Assembly: GCA_900544675.1 (NCBI GenBank)
Contig: UQVZ01000003.1
Location: forward strand, 1 to 64,000
Source of the DNA: an uncultured Bacteroides sp.
GTDB lineage: Bacteria; Bacteroidota; Bacteroidia; Bacteroidales; Bacteroidaceae
Direction: 5' to 3'
Length of the DNA stretch: 64,000 nt
A model generated the notes under the pieces. That model saw nothing but the letters and a program-made list of their open reading frames with translations, did not search any database and was not told the DNA's origin. Numbering within the stretch: position 1 is the first letter of the stretch; the number at the start of each line of letters is the position of its first letter. Below, in pieces: positions 24,044 to 33,202 of the stretch. The position numbers and the translations under genes were made by a program.

Positions 24044-24141
24044 GATACCTGCGTTTGCTGGAAGATTAATAATCTTGCAGCTATAAGATTAATAATCTTC
24101 CACGTGTAAGATTATTAATCTTCCAGGCGATGCAGGTATTA
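24044..24141. repeat. Palindrome-rich 23-bp repeat between convergent genes
   Basis: Three units of 23 bp start at 24061, 24084 and 24107, each with AGATTAATAATCT or its complement. The block is framed by ATACCTGC...CTGGAAG on the left and its reverse complement on the right, so the whole 98 bp can fold into one large stem. It sits between the DUF4923 gene and the minus-strand operon and probably terminates both. Confidence 0.8.
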
Positions 24142-24290
24142 TTCCCTTTTTCTTTATGAAGGATAAATTCTTTTGGGGGATTGATTTGAACTCTGTAGAA
24201 GTTCGTTTTTTAGGTGTTTCGTGTGTGCTATCTCGGTAAAAGAAAGAATAGGAACAACACGATGAAGGGCATGAAAGCAGATTTTGGTAA

Positions 24291-24340
24291 TAAAAAAACA
24301 GGCAACACAATGCGGTCTTGTGCGCTCGTGTTGCCTGTTT
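24291..24340 (-). terminator. Terminator of the sigma-factor operon
   Basis: AAACAGGCAACAC (24296-24308) and GTGTTGCCTGTTT (24328-24340) are exact complements. The A-run before the left arm supplies a U-run on the minus strand, 17 bp after the Spy-like gene. Confidence 0.85.
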
Positions 24341-24356
24341 GAGTGAGAGAGAAAGC

Positions 24357-24788
24357 TTATTTTTTCTTTTTATCGGGCTTCAGCAGATGGCGGTGAAACT
24401 TCATTTCGGCACGCTGGATGTCGTAAATCTTTTTGGCAGAAAGGAATTTCTTGTATTTGCGTACGTATTCCAAATCCAGTTGGTCGACGGTGATACGGGT
24501 CTGGATAACCGATTCGATGATGCGCGCGTATTCCTCTTCGCTCAAGTTGGGCTGTTTCCCTTTTCTTATCTCCTGCCATGCTTCGCGGTTGCGGGCGCTT
24601 TTCTTGTCTTGCAGCTCGAAATAGAGGGGGAAGAATTCTTTGGCTTCTTCTTTAGTCAGTTGGGCGTTCTCGGTAATGAACGCTTCTTGTTGTGCACGGA
24701 ACTCTTCTTTGCTCAATTTGTTTTTTTGTGCTTGTGTATAAGTGCAGAAGCAGGTGAAAAGAACCAGCATGGAAAATAGTTTCTTCAT
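24357..24788 (-). CDS. Periplasmic Spy/CpxP-like helical protein
   Basis: 143 residues with a signal peptide (about 1-20, ending YTQAQ). The mature protein is a run of amphipathic charged helices: KLSKEEFRAQQEAFI, LTKEEAKEFFPLYFEL, and a lysine-rich tail. The composition resembles the Spy/CpxP/CnrX group of periplasmic chaperone-sensors. It is the third gene of the ECF sigma factor operon, 15 bp after the anti-sigma-like gene, so a role in sensing envelope stress for that sigma factor is likely, but is inference. Confidence 0.7.
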   Translation of the reverse strand: MKKLFSMLVLFTCFCTYTQAQKNKLSKEEFRAQQEAFITENAQLTKEEAKEFFPLYFELQDKKSARNREAWQEIRKGKQPNLSEEEYARIIESVIQTRITVDQLDLEYVRKYKKFLSAKKIYDIQRAEMKFHRHLLKPDKKKK

Positions 24789-24803
24789 TGAAGTCGGTGT
24801 TTT

Positions 24804-25169
24804 TTAGTTATAAATGCCGGCGTCGGCATCCGTTAAATATTGGTATAGTTCATAATCGTCCATCATCGTTTGGTCTACAATCGACTCGATATATTCGTCG
24901 GGCATATCGGAAAGGTTGTTCAAGTCTTCTGCCGACTGGGTGGAGCTTACGAAAGCCCGGATAGTAAGCATCAAGCCTACGAACATGGCAGCCATGTAAA
25001 CCCATGGCTTTACACGGTCCCAAAGCTTGATTTCGGGAGGTGTTTTCACTTCCTTTTCGGGGAGATTAGCCATCAGGTCTTCGGCAAAACGGTCGAAATA
25101 CCCTTCGGGTACAGTGAACGGATTCTGTTTCCCGTATTTCTTTTGCAGTTCAAAATCGTTCTTTTTCAT
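24804..25169 (-). CDS. Putative anti-sigma factor, single-pass membrane protein
   Basis: 121 residues. The cytoplasmic N-terminus (about 1-55) contains FTVPEGYFDRFAEDLM, a pattern common in Bacteroidota anti-sigma-like proteins. One membrane helix follows at about 71-92, then an acidic periplasmic tail rich in Asp and Glu. Its position straight after an ECF sigma gene with a 50-bp gap supports the assignment. No zinc-binding ZAS motif is present, so this is not the classical type. Confidence 0.7.
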   Translation of the reverse strand: MKKNDFELQKKYGKQNPFTVPEGYFDRFAEDLMANLPEKEVKTPPEIKLWDRVKPWVYMAAMFVGLMLTIRAFVSSTQSAEDLNNLSDMPDEYIESIVDQTMMDDYELYQYLTDADAGIYN

Positions 25170-25219
25170 TGCTTTATCCTCCTTCCTTTGTCTATTAGAT
25201 TGATATTTCGGTACAAGGT

Positions 25220-25771
25220 TTAATCGTTTTGGCTTAAAAATTCTTCTATTTTTTTCACGGCATGGTGATAAGAGGCTTTCAGGGCTCCGACGCTGGTCCC
25301 TAAAATTTCGGACATGTCTTCGTATTTCATTTCCTGGAAGTATTTCAGGTTGAATACGATGCGTTGTTTTTCGGGTAAAGTCTGGATAGCTTTTTCGAAA
25401 AGCAGTTGGGTATGGTCTCCGTCGAAGTAAGGGTCGCTCTCCAGTTTGGCAAGTGCTGCCGATTCGGCTTCGTCCAGCGAGAGTTGGTTTAGTGCGCGCT
25501 GCTTGTTCAGGAAATTAAGCGATTCGTTTAAGGCGATGCGGTAAAGCCATGTTGAGAGGCGTGCTTCTCCTCGGAAATATTCCAGGTTGCTCCATGCCTT
25601 GATGAATGTATTTTGCAACAGGTCGTTTGCATCGTCGTGCGAGAGCACCATGCGTCTGATTTGCCAGTACAGTTGTTCGCTATAGTGCTTGACTACTTTG
25701 CCGAAGGCTTCCCGTTGCAATTGGGGGTCTTGTAGCTGGGCGATGATCTCTTCCTCGATATAGTTGTTCAT
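25220..25771 (-). CDS. ECF-family RNA polymerase sigma factor
   Basis: 183 residues. Sigma region 2 spans about 20-90 (HDDANDLLQNTFIKAWSNL and LSTWLYRIALNESLNFL) and region 4 about 120-180 (LPEKQRIVFNLKYFQEMKYEDMSEIL, then GTSVGALKASYHHAVKKI as the recognition helix). Length is normal for an ECF factor. First gene of an operon with an anti-sigma-like membrane protein and a periplasmic Spy-like protein, which points to envelope-stress control. I see no obvious own promoter motif. Confidence 0.92.
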   Translation of the reverse strand: MNNYIEEEIIAQLQDPQLQREAFGKVVKHYSEQLYWQIRRMVLSHDDANDLLQNTFIKAWSNLEYFRGEARLSTWLYRIALNESLNFLNKQRALNQLSLDEAESAALAKLESDPYFDGDHTQLLFEKAIQTLPEKQRIVFNLKYFQEMKYEDMSEILGTSVGALKASYHHAVKKIEEFLSQND

Positions 25772-25846
25772 AATCGGTGTCCTTGTATACGTATGTTAGA
25801 TAAAATGAAGTGCCAACGTTTAAAAGGGATAAGTTTTTTTAACTCG

Positions 25847-26761
25847 TCAGATGCTTAGTTGCAGGTTTTCGTATGCCAGTGTTGTGGCAGGAAATACCTC
25901 TTTTGCTTCTTGCAGCAGTTGGTTCTCGTCTTCGTAACGTGCCGAGAAATGTCCGATGAGCAAGCGTTTTACTTGGGCGTCGCGGGCTATCCGGGCTGCC
26001 TGTTGAGCTGTAGAATGGTAAGTCTGTTTGGCACGTGCTTGGTCAGAATTGGCAAAAGTGGCTTCGTGGAAAAGCAGGTCGGCTCCCTGTATCTGGTCGA
26101 CAATAGACGGGTAATAGGCTGTATCTGAGCAATAAGCATACGTGCGTGGAGGGTCGGAAGGGGTAGTCAGCCATTGGTTAGGGATGTTTTTCCCTTCTTC
26201 GGTAACGAAGTCTTCGCCCTCTTTGATGCGGTTTATCATCCAGAGAGGGATGTGGTAGAAGTCTATCATATCGCGTCGGATATGGTTGGGAGTCGGTTTC
26301 TCGCGGAACAGGAAGCCACAGGTAGGCATGCGGTGACGTAGCGGAATGGTTTCTACCGATACCGAACGGTCATCGTATATGACGGTTTGCGCTTTGGGGT
26401 CGAAGGGATGGAATTTGACTTCGTAGCTCATGCCTTTGCAGAAATAATCGATTTGCGCTTGAAGCAAGTTTACCAGGTCGGGGTGGCTATAGATGTGCAG
26501 GTCGGCGGTGCGTTCCAGCATGCCGAAGGTGGAAATCAGCCCGATTAGTCCGAAGCAATGGTCTCCGTGCAGGTGTGAAATAAAGATGTGGTTCAGCCGG
26601 CTGAACTTTAATCGAGAGCGGCGCAGTTGTACTTGTGTGCCCTCGCCACAATCTATCATGAAGAGCTTTTCGCGGACATTGACCACCTGCGAGGTGGCTT
26701 GATGCCGCATGGTAGGCAGAGCCGAACCACATCCCAAGATATTGAGTTCGAATTTTTCCAT
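25847..26761 (-). CDS. rnz: Ribonuclease Z
   Basis: 304 residues of metallo-beta-lactamase fold that trims the 3' end of tRNA precursors. The metal motif HLHGDH is at 63-68 (H63, H65, D67, H68), preceded by CGEGTQVQL. The family's flexible arm lies around 150-200, followed by YCSDTAY, LFHEATF and a late GHFSARYED His. Length fits the short bacterial RNase Z. It is separated from the sigma operon by 75 bp, and its upstream region is a reiterated GAATGAA repeat. Confidence 0.93.
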   Translation of the reverse strand: MEKFELNILGCGSALPTMRHQATSQVVNVREKLFMIDCGEGTQVQLRRSRLKFSRLNHIFISHLHGDHCFGLIGLISTFGMLERTADLHIYSHPDLVNLLQAQIDYFCKGMSYEVKFHPFDPKAQTVIYDDRSVSVETIPLRHRMPTCGFLFREKPTPNHIRRDMIDFYHIPLWMINRIKEGEDFVTEEGKNIPNQWLTTPSDPPRTYAYCSDTAYYPSIVDQIQGADLLFHEATFANSDQARAKQTYHSTAQQAARIARDAQVKRLLIGHFSARYEDENQLLQEAKEVFPATTLAYENLQLSI

Positions 26762-26778
26762 AACAAAAACCCTTTTAA

Positions 26779-26912
26779 ATGAAGAATGAAGAATGATGAA
26801 TGAAGAAATTTGTTGGCGTTTCCTTTTTTGAAACGCGGATTAGCGCAGATTTACGCAGATTTTTAAATTCTTCATTCTTCATTCTTAATTCTTCATTTAT
26901 TTCGTTCTTCAT
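26779..26912. repeat. Inverted repeat built from GAATGAAGAA words
   Basis: Reiterated GAAGAATGA words at 26779-26808 face complementary TTCATTCTTC words at about 26865-26912. Between them is a segment with two GCGCAGATTTACGCAGA-like repeats. It fills the gap between rnz and the pseudoprotease-TPR gene, and similar words recur at about 41.57 kb. Confidence 0.75.
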
Positions 26913-28616
26913 TTATTTGTATTTCTGTAAAAGTCCGTCTGCCACTTCGTCGCCCAGCTCTTTGGCTTTTTGCAGATTGGCGATGCCTTGGTCTTTTTCA
27001 TTGTGTTTAATCTGTGCATAGCCTAACATGCGGTAGGCAGGAGCATTTTCGGGGTCCATCGTGACGGCTTGACTTAGGGTCTTGATGGCTTCTTCCACTT
27101 GGTTGACACGCAGGTGTATGCTTCCTTTTTCTATCCAGTAGGCTACGTTGTTAGGGTCCAGTTCCACTGCTTTGTTGATGTCGTTGATGGCTTGTTGGTA
27201 CATTTTGCAGTTCAGTTCGGCTTGCGAACGGATGAGGTGGAACTCTGCCGAAGTCTGTCCCAGCATGGCATCATAAAAGTCATTATAGTCTGTTACGGCA
27301 CCGCGATAGTCTTCCATTTCCGATTTGATGCGGGCACGCTCGTACAGATAAGGAGCAGCGTCTTTCCCGTAAGGTTTGGGATAGAAGGCAACGGCACTGT
27401 CCATCAGGGCGATGATTTCTTTTTTGTCACTTCCTTCTACCAGCTCTTTGGCTTTGGCTGCAGAATAATAGGTAGCTGCAGAAGCCAGCTTGGTCTTGTT
27501 TACCGTGCTATAGGCTGTATAAGCTTCCGCAAATTTCTGCATGGCGAAATAAATATCTCCCTGAAGTTGATAATAGATAGCCTCTGGGGCAATAGCCAGT
27601 GCTTCGTTTATCTGATTTAAAGCGAAATCGAAAGTCCAGTCGGCGTATGGTTTCTTGTCTCCCAGATTCAGTTGGTACGAATAAATCAGTTTGGCGATGT
27701 TATAGTGGGCTTCGTCTTTCTTCTCTGCTACGTCAATCATTTTTTTCAGGTCTTCGGCAGCCAGGGCATAATTGGCATCGTCTCCCTGGTTGATGTAATA
27801 CGTGGCACGCCGTTCGTAACCTTCCATGTTGTTGGGATATTTGGCAAGAAAGTCGTTGAGCAGTCCGAGATATTCCTTGGCATCATATACACTGGATGCC
27901 ATATACAGGTAAACCAAGGCTTGCGATTCGTCTTCGGGCAATCCCTTTTTGATTCCGATGGAGTTAAGAGCAAGGTCGTTGACCGAAAGCGCATTGATGC
28001 TCAGGTCGGTCAGGTAACGTATGCCTATGGCGTAGCTTTCTTTGCTTTCGGGGTCACTGTTTTTCTGAATCATCCCGACCACTTGTCCCTCGGCATTCAT
28101 GATGGGGCAGCTCACGGTTTTGTCTGTGGTCTGCATGGTAAGGGTATAATAATATTGCTGGTCGCCGATGGTGTCTACCTTGGCTACGGTTCCCAACTGA
28201 CCTTGTGGAGATTTTTGGGTAGAATAGGGGACTAAGTACACGGTTTGTCCGATGGCTGAAGGTATCGGGGCAGGTTGCAGGGCTTCTGCCTTCTTGTCAA
28301 ATTCGGTTTTGAACTTGACTACATCATACATGTCATTGGCTCCCATCATGTATTTCACCGGCAATTCTTTTCCGTCGGCGGTGACGATTACCGCACGTTC
28401 GGCACCTTTAAAGAGGGCATAATCGGAAACGCCTGTGCCTTCGGTGTCGATGTAGAATCCGTTTCCGGTACTCAGAATCTGGTTGTCTTTGGTGTACGTG
28501 ATAATAGAGAATACCGCTTTTCTGGCTTTGTCTGCCCATTTAGGCAATTCTTCTGCCATCAGGACCGATAAAGGCATTGCGAATGCGAATAAAATAGCTA
28601 TTGTCTTTTTCATCAT
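26913..28616 (-). CDS. Secreted trypsin-fold pseudoprotease with TPR repeats
   Basis: 567 residues. A signal peptide (about 1-21) is followed by a DegP/trypsin-like domain at about 25-205 and tandem TPR repeats at about 230-560. The landmarks GNGFYIDTEGTGVSDYALFKGA and CPIMNAEGQVVGM align with the usual GSGF...TNYHVIEGA and GNSGGPLLN...VVG. The catalytic His is replaced (A67), and the Ser site reads V168-S-C-P instead of SGGP. Asp98 may remain. It is therefore probably a binding scaffold rather than a protease. Encoded 21 bp after rlmB at the end of a run of minus-strand genes. Confidence 0.75.
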   Translation of the reverse strand: MMKKTIAILFAFAMPLSVLMAEELPKWADKARKAVFSIITYTKDNQILSTGNGFYIDTEGTGVSDYALFKGAERAVIVTADGKELPVKYMMGANDMYDVVKFKTEFDKKAEALQPAPIPSAIGQTVYLVPYSTQKSPQGQLGTVAKVDTIGDQQYYYTLTMQTTDKTVSCPIMNAEGQVVGMIQKNSDPESKESYAIGIRYLTDLSINALSVNDLALNSIGIKKGLPEDESQALVYLYMASSVYDAKEYLGLLNDFLAKYPNNMEGYERRATYYINQGDDANYALAAEDLKKMIDVAEKKDEAHYNIAKLIYSYQLNLGDKKPYADWTFDFALNQINEALAIAPEAIYYQLQGDIYFAMQKFAEAYTAYSTVNKTKLASAATYYSAAKAKELVEGSDKKEIIALMDSAVAFYPKPYGKDAAPYLYERARIKSEMEDYRGAVTDYNDFYDAMLGQTSAEFHLIRSQAELNCKMYQQAINDINKAVELDPNNVAYWIEKGSIHLRVNQVEEAIKTLSQAVTMDPENAPAYRMLGYAQIKHNEKDQGIANLQKAKELGDEVADGLLQKYK

Positions 28617-28637
28617 ATCTTAAAACAAAGTAAAAGG

Positions 28638-29396
28638 TTATTGTTGTCCGTTGTCGGCAAAGCCGCGTTGTTCGATAGCTTTGTAAATAAGGATACCTGC
28701 GGCGACGGATACGTTCAGCGATTCGATGTATCCGAAGAGTGGAATCTTTATCCATTCGTCGCACAATGCCAGGTTGTCGTAAGAGACCCCCTTGTCTTCG
28801 GCACCCATAATGATGCAGGTAGGCGAACGGAAATCGGCTTTTGTATAGTCGTAATCTCCTTTTTCGGTAGCTGCTACAATCTTGAATCCGCTGTCTTTCA
28901 GGAAACGGATGGTTTGGGTAAGATTGTTCTCGCGGCATACCGGAAGCGAAAGCAAGGCTCCCGCCGAAGTCTTTATGGCATCGGCATTGACACTGACGCT
29001 GTTTTTATTGGGGATGATGACCGCATCTACACCGGCACATTCGCACGTGCGGGCTATGGCTCCGAAGTTGCGTACATCGGTCACCCCGTCCAGCATGATG
29101 AATAAAGGGTTCTTGCCTTGCTCGAAGAGGTAAGGCACCAGGTCTTCTGTGCGCTGGTAGGTAACGGGCGAAATGAATGCCACTACTCCCTGGTGGTTTT
29201 TGCGCGTAATCCGGTCAATACGTTCTACCGGTACACGCTGCACCGGGATGAATGTCTGCTTCAGTACGGCAAACAGTTCCTTGGCCACTTCGCTTTGGAT
29301 ATCTTTTTTAATCAGTACTTTATCAATTTCCGTCCCTGCCTGTATGGCTTCGATAACAGCTCTTACGCCGAATATCATTTCGTTCTTTTCTATCAT
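28638..29396 (-). CDS. rlmB: TrmH/SpoU-family rRNA 2'-O-methyltransferase, RlmB-like
   Basis: 252 residues. It has the N-terminal substrate-binding domain (MIFGVRAVIEAIQAG), then a SPOUT domain with the three motifs: MLDGVTDVRNFGAIARTCEC, CIIMGAEDKGV, and PLFGYIESLNVSVAAGILIY. It probably methylates G2251 of 23S rRNA. The ATG at 29396 is used; the longer frame to 29441 would overlap recN and add an unusual leader. Transcribed after recN. Confidence 0.9.
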   Translation of the reverse strand: MIEKNEMIFGVRAVIEAIQAGTEIDKVLIKKDIQSEVAKELFAVLKQTFIPVQRVPVERIDRITRKNHQGVVAFISPVTYQRTEDLVPYLFEQGKNPLFIMLDGVTDVRNFGAIARTCECAGVDAVIIPNKNSVSVNADAIKTSAGALLSLPVCRENNLTQTIRFLKDSGFKIVAATEKGDYDYTKADFRSPTCIIMGAEDKGVSYDNLALCDEWIKIPLFGYIESLNVSVAAGILIYKAIEQRGFADNGQQ

Positions 29397-29418
29397 AAAA
29401 TTCTGTTTGTTTTGTTCG

Positions 29419-31086
29419 TTACTGGTTTTCGAGCAAGGCACGCGCGTTGTTCAGTGCCGCTTCGGTCAGCACGCTTCCGCTCAGCATATTGGCTATTTCG
29501 TTTATCCGCTCTTCCGGAGAAAGCTGGCGGATGTAGCTGCTTGTGCCCGCTTCTGTATCTTTCTTGTACACTTTATAGTGCGTAGTGCCCCGTGCGGCTA
29601 TCTGGGGCAGATGGGTAATGCTGATAACCTGCCGGTTCTGGCGTCCCATGTCACGCATAATCAATGCCATCTTTTCGGCTATCGAGCCGGATACTCCCGT
29701 ATCTATTTCGTCGAAGATGATGGTAGGCAACTTTACCGCTCCGGCTATCATGGCTTTCAGCGAAAGCATGACGCGGGCTATCTCTCCGCCCGAGGCAACG
29801 GATGCTACGTTTTGCAACGTGCCGTTTTTGTTGGCAGAGAAGAGGAAAGTCACGCTGTCCAGCCCATTGATGTCAGGTTCTTTGCGTAAAGCCAGTTCCA
29901 CAGCAAAGCGTACATTGGGCATTCCCAGCGGTATCAGGAGTTTTTTCATTTGCTCCTCGATGTGCCGTGCCGATTTCAGGCGAAGCTGTGTCAGTTCACG
30001 GGCTTGCTCCAACACCTTATTATATATAGTCTCTTTCTCTTGGTTCAGTTCGGCTATCCGGTCGTCGAACGAAGCGATGGCGTTTAGTTGCCGGCGGTAA
30101 TTCTCTGCCAGTTCCAGCAGTTCGTCGATGGTGTCTGCCCGATGTTTTTGTTGCAGGTTGTAAATCAGGTTCAGCCGTTCGTTTACCTGCTCCAGGCGTT
30201 CGGGATTGAATTCGGTCTCTTCTTCAGCGATGGAAAGGTCGTGGGCGATATCTTTCAACTCGATGTAGCAGCTTTGCAGACGTTCCACCCATTCCGAAGC
30301 CGAAGGATATACATTCGAAATGTTTTGCAACGTTTGCCGGCACTCTTTGGTGAGTGGAAGGATGCCGTTCATTTCCGCGCCGTCTATCAGTTGTCCTGCC
30401 TTATACAGTCCGGCTTTGATGTCTTCGGCGTGGCTTAATGTTTCGGCTTCCTGTTCCAGGCTGGTTTGTTCGCCTGCCTGCAGGTTGGCTTCTTCCAGTT
30501 GGTCCAGTTGGAAGCGGAGGTAGTCTTCGTCTTGCCGGCTCTTTTCCGCTTGTTCAGTTATTGTGTCCAGTTCCTTGCATACCTCTTTATAGTGCCGGTA
30601 GGTCTGCTTGTAGGTTGCCAGTTGCTTGTCGTCCTGTGCCAGGATATCCAGAATGTTCAGTTGGAATCCTTCTTTGTTGAGCAGCAGATTCTGGTGTTGG
30701 CTATGGATGTCTATCAGTTTTTCGCCCAGTGCCCTCATTTGGTTGAGCGAGGCAGGCGTGTCGTTGATGAAGGCACGGCTTTTTCCGTTGGCGGACACTT
30801 CCCTCCGCAGCAGACATTCTTCGGGGTCGTATTCCAGGTCAAGTTCATTAAAGAAGTCTTCCAGCCCATAAGTGGCGATGCGGAATCGGGCTTCTACGAT
30901 GCTTTTCGAAGCTCCGTTCTTGATGGCTTTTACATCGGCACGTTGTCCCAGCAACAAACCGATAGCTCCCAATATAATCGATTTCCCGGCACCGGTCTCG
31001 CCGGTTATGACCGAAAAGCCCGGCATGAAATCGATGTCCAGCTTGTCGATTAAAGCATAATTCTGTATATGGATGGACTGTAGCAT
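29419..31086 (-). CDS. recN: DNA repair protein RecN
   Basis: An SMC-like ATPase of double-strand-break repair, 555 residues, standard length. Walker A GETGAGKS is at 29-36; long coiled-coil arms span about 150-350. The C-terminal ABC part has ASGGEIARVMLSLKA (signature), TIIFDEIDTGVSG (Walker B) and VISITHLPQIAA. Part of a minus-strand run coaBC-recN-rlmB with gaps of 20-40 bp, so it is likely co-transcribed. Confidence 0.96.
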   Translation of the reverse strand: MLQSIHIQNYALIDKLDIDFMPGFSVITGETGAGKSIILGAIGLLLGQRADVKAIKNGASKSIVEARFRIATYGLEDFFNELDLEYDPEECLLRREVSANGKSRAFINDTPASLNQMRALGEKLIDIHSQHQNLLLNKEGFQLNILDILAQDDKQLATYKQTYRHYKEVCKELDTITEQAEKSRQDEDYLRFQLDQLEEANLQAGEQTSLEQEAETLSHAEDIKAGLYKAGQLIDGAEMNGILPLTKECRQTLQNISNVYPSASEWVERLQSCYIELKDIAHDLSIAEEETEFNPERLEQVNERLNLIYNLQQKHRADTIDELLELAENYRRQLNAIASFDDRIAELNQEKETIYNKVLEQARELTQLRLKSARHIEEQMKKLLIPLGMPNVRFAVELALRKEPDINGLDSVTFLFSANKNGTLQNVASVASGGEIARVMLSLKAMIAGAVKLPTIIFDEIDTGVSGSIAEKMALIMRDMGRQNRQVISITHLPQIAARGTTHYKVYKKDTEAGTSSYIRQLSPEERINEIANMLSGSVLTEAALNNARALLENQ

Positions 31087-31127
31087 ACGTTTGTTTTCTG
31101 GTTATCGGTGAAGTTTATTGTTTTGGC

Positions 31128-32318
31128 TTAAAGGATGGCACTCAGCTTGTCGATGATATCGGAAGCCACTTCCTGTTTGCTTTTAAGCGGGTAGGGAGTA
31201 GCGCCCGAAGCATCCAGAATGGTAATCTTGTTTGTGTCACATCGGAATCCGGCACCTTTGTCATTCAAAGAGTTCAATACTATAAAATCGAAGTTCTTCC
31301 GTTCCCGTTTGGCCTGGGCGTGTGCCAGCTCGTCGCAAGTCTCCAAAGCGAATCCTATCAGGCGTTGGTGGGATTGTTTCATCTTGCCCAAAGCGGCTGC
31401 GATGTCTTGCGTCGGCTTCAGGCGGATAATCAGGTCTTCACCTTCACGCTTGATTTTATCGGGTGCTATGCTTTCGGGAGTGAAGTCGGCTACAGCTGCG
31501 CATAAGATGCCTGCGTCCGCCTTCGGATATAGCCGGACAGCTTCCTGATACATCTGTTCCGCGCTTTCCACATCGATACGCCGGATGGCAGGGTGATGTG
31601 TCTGCCGGTTTACCGGTCCGCTGATAAGTGTGACCTCTGCACCTCTTTCGGCACAAACTTCCGCCAGTGCATACCCCATTTTCCCTGATGAGTAATTGCC
31701 GATAAAGCGTACCGGGTCTATTTTTTCATACGTAGGGCCGGCGGTAATCAGGATGTGTTTGCCTTTCAAGTCTTCCGCTTGAGCGAAGAAGGCTTCCAGC
31801 ACTTCCACAATCTTTTCCGGTTCTTCCATTCGTCCTTTCCCTACAAGGTGGCTTGCCAGTTCGCCCGAAGCCGGTTCGATGATGTGGTTGCCATACGATC
31901 GGAGAATCTCCAAGTTGTGTTGGGTAGAAGGATGGGCAAACATGTCCAGGTCCATTGCCGGGGCGATGAATACCGGAGCCTTCATCGACAGGTAGGTGGT
32001 GACCAGCATATTGTCGGCTATGCCGTGTGCCATCTTGCCGATGGTAGAGGCAGTAGCAGGAGCGATAAGCATGGCGTCTGCCCATAACCCGAGGTCGACA
32101 TGGCTGTGCCACGTCCCGTCACGTTGTGCGAAAAATTCGCTGATGACCGGCTTGCTGGTCAGTGCCGAGAGCGTAATCGGGGTAATGAATTCTTTTCCTG
32201 CCGGTGTGATGACAATCTGCACTTCGGCTCCTTTCTTAATAAGTGCACGTGTCAGCACCGCCGCTTTGTAGGCGGCGATGCTTCCCGTGATACCCAATAC
32301 GATTTTCTTGCCTTTCAT
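31128..32318 (-). CDS. coaBC: Bifunctional phosphopantothenoylcysteine decarboxylase/synthetase
   Basis: Joins cysteine to phosphopantothenate and then decarboxylates the product, in coenzyme A synthesis. 396 residues. The N-terminal flavoprotein CoaC half begins LGITGSIAAYKAAVL and includes the active-site His region DGTWHSHVDL and PAMDLDMF. The C-terminal CoaB half has ITAGPTYEKIDPVRFIGNYSSGKMG and NKITILD. The ATG at 32318 is used because the longer upstream frame is encoded by GTTGACGAGGT repeat DNA. It sits between the exonuclease gene and recN. Confidence 0.95.
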   Translation of the reverse strand: MKGKKIVLGITGSIAAYKAAVLTRALIKKGAEVQIVITPAGKEFITPITLSALTSKPVISEFFAQRDGTWHSHVDLGLWADAMLIAPATASTIGKMAHGIADNMLVTTYLSMKAPVFIAPAMDLDMFAHPSTQHNLEILRSYGNHIIEPASGELASHLVGKGRMEEPEKIVEVLEAFFAQAEDLKGKHILITAGPTYEKIDPVRFIGNYSSGKMGYALAEVCAERGAEVTLISGPVNRQTHHPAIRRIDVESAEQMYQEAVRLYPKADAGILCAAVADFTPESIAPDKIKREGEDLIIRLKPTQDIAAALGKMKQSHQRLIGFALETCDELAHAQAKRERKNFDFIVLNSLNDKGAGFRCDTNKITILDASGATPYPLKSKQEVASDIIDKLSAIL

Positions 32319-32324
32319 ATTTTT

Positions 32325-32380
32325 AAGTTGACGAGGTATCAGGTGACTAGTTGACAAGGTCTTGATTACAGATCCAAGCC
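32325..32380. repeat. Dispersed GTTGAC-type repeat
   Basis: AGTTGACGAGGT and AGTTGACAAGGT flank the word GGTGACT in the gap between the exonuclease and coaBC. They match the words at 15.7 kb and 38.87 kb. Confidence 0.55.
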
Positions 32381-32409
32381 GGCTTGCCTTAACCTCGATT
32401 ACTTGAATC

Positions 32410-33186
32410 TTATTTTGTTAATCCGCTTTCGCGTAATTTGATTTTTGTCAATACATTCTTGGTGTTCAGCGTAAAGTCGCCGTTCATCATCCAGCCGAAA
32501 TAGCCGGTATCCCTTTTCAGCACTTCAGCTACGGGCATACCTTTGTATTTTCCGAAGTTGAACACTTCTACGCCGTTGTCGTCGTATACGATGCGTCCCG
32601 CAAAGTCTACGTTCTTGCTATAAGTGGAATATTCGGAAAGAAACGCTATGTCGTTTTGCAACACGTCCGGATAGCGGTCCAGTTGGGCTTTCAGTACTTC
32701 GTAAGTTGCCCGTGTGTCGGCTTCGGCGGTATGGGCATCTTCCAGATTCTTGCCGCAATAGAACTTGTAAGCAGCCGACAGGGTGCGTTGTTCCAGTTTG
32801 TGGTAAATTACCTGCACGTCGATAAACTTGCGCCGGCTCAGGTCGATGTCGATGCCGGCACGCAGGAATTCTTCTACCAGTACAGGCACGTCGAAGCGGT
32901 TCGAATTGAATCCGGCAATGTCGGCTCCTTCGAAAGAGCGTGCCAGCTCTTTTGCCACCTGCTTGAAGGTAGGGCAGTCCGCCACATCCTCATCGTGTAT
33001 GCCGTGTACGGCGGTCGATGCTTCGGGTATGTGCATTTCCGGATTGATACGCATTGTTTTGCTTTCTTCATTCCCGTTGGGATATACCTTCAGGTAACAT
33101 ATTTCTACAATGCGGTCGCTATTGATATTGGTTCCGGTTGTTTCCAGGTCGAAGAAAACAATCGGGTTTTTCAGGTTCAGTTTCAT
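32410..33186 (-). CDS. DnaQ-like 3'-5' exonuclease
   Basis: 258 residues. A DEDDh exonuclease domain at about 8-175 has Exo I FFDLETTG (D13, E15), Exo II NSNRFDVPVL, and Exo III HTAEADTRAT with its His and Asp. The C-terminal portion contains FNFGKYKGMPVAEVL and YFGWMMNGDF, a DUF3820-like module seen in such proteins. It lies 16 bp after dnaN in the same direction, suggesting a proofreading or repair role with the clamp; whether it is the replicative epsilon subunit is unsure. Confidence 0.87.
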   Translation of the reverse strand: MKLNLKNPIVFFDLETTGTNINSDRIVEICYLKVYPNGNEESKTMRINPEMHIPEASTAVHGIHDEDVADCPTFKQVAKELARSFEGADIAGFNSNRFDVPVLVEEFLRAGIDIDLSRRKFIDVQVIYHKLEQRTLSAAYKFYCGKNLEDAHTAEADTRATYEVLKAQLDRYPDVLQNDIAFLSEYSTYSKNVDFAGRIVYDDNGVEVFNFGKYKGMPVAEVLKRDTGYFGWMMNGDFTLNTKNVLTKIKLRESGLTK

Positions 33187-33202
33187 TCTTTGTTCTTATT
33201 GG

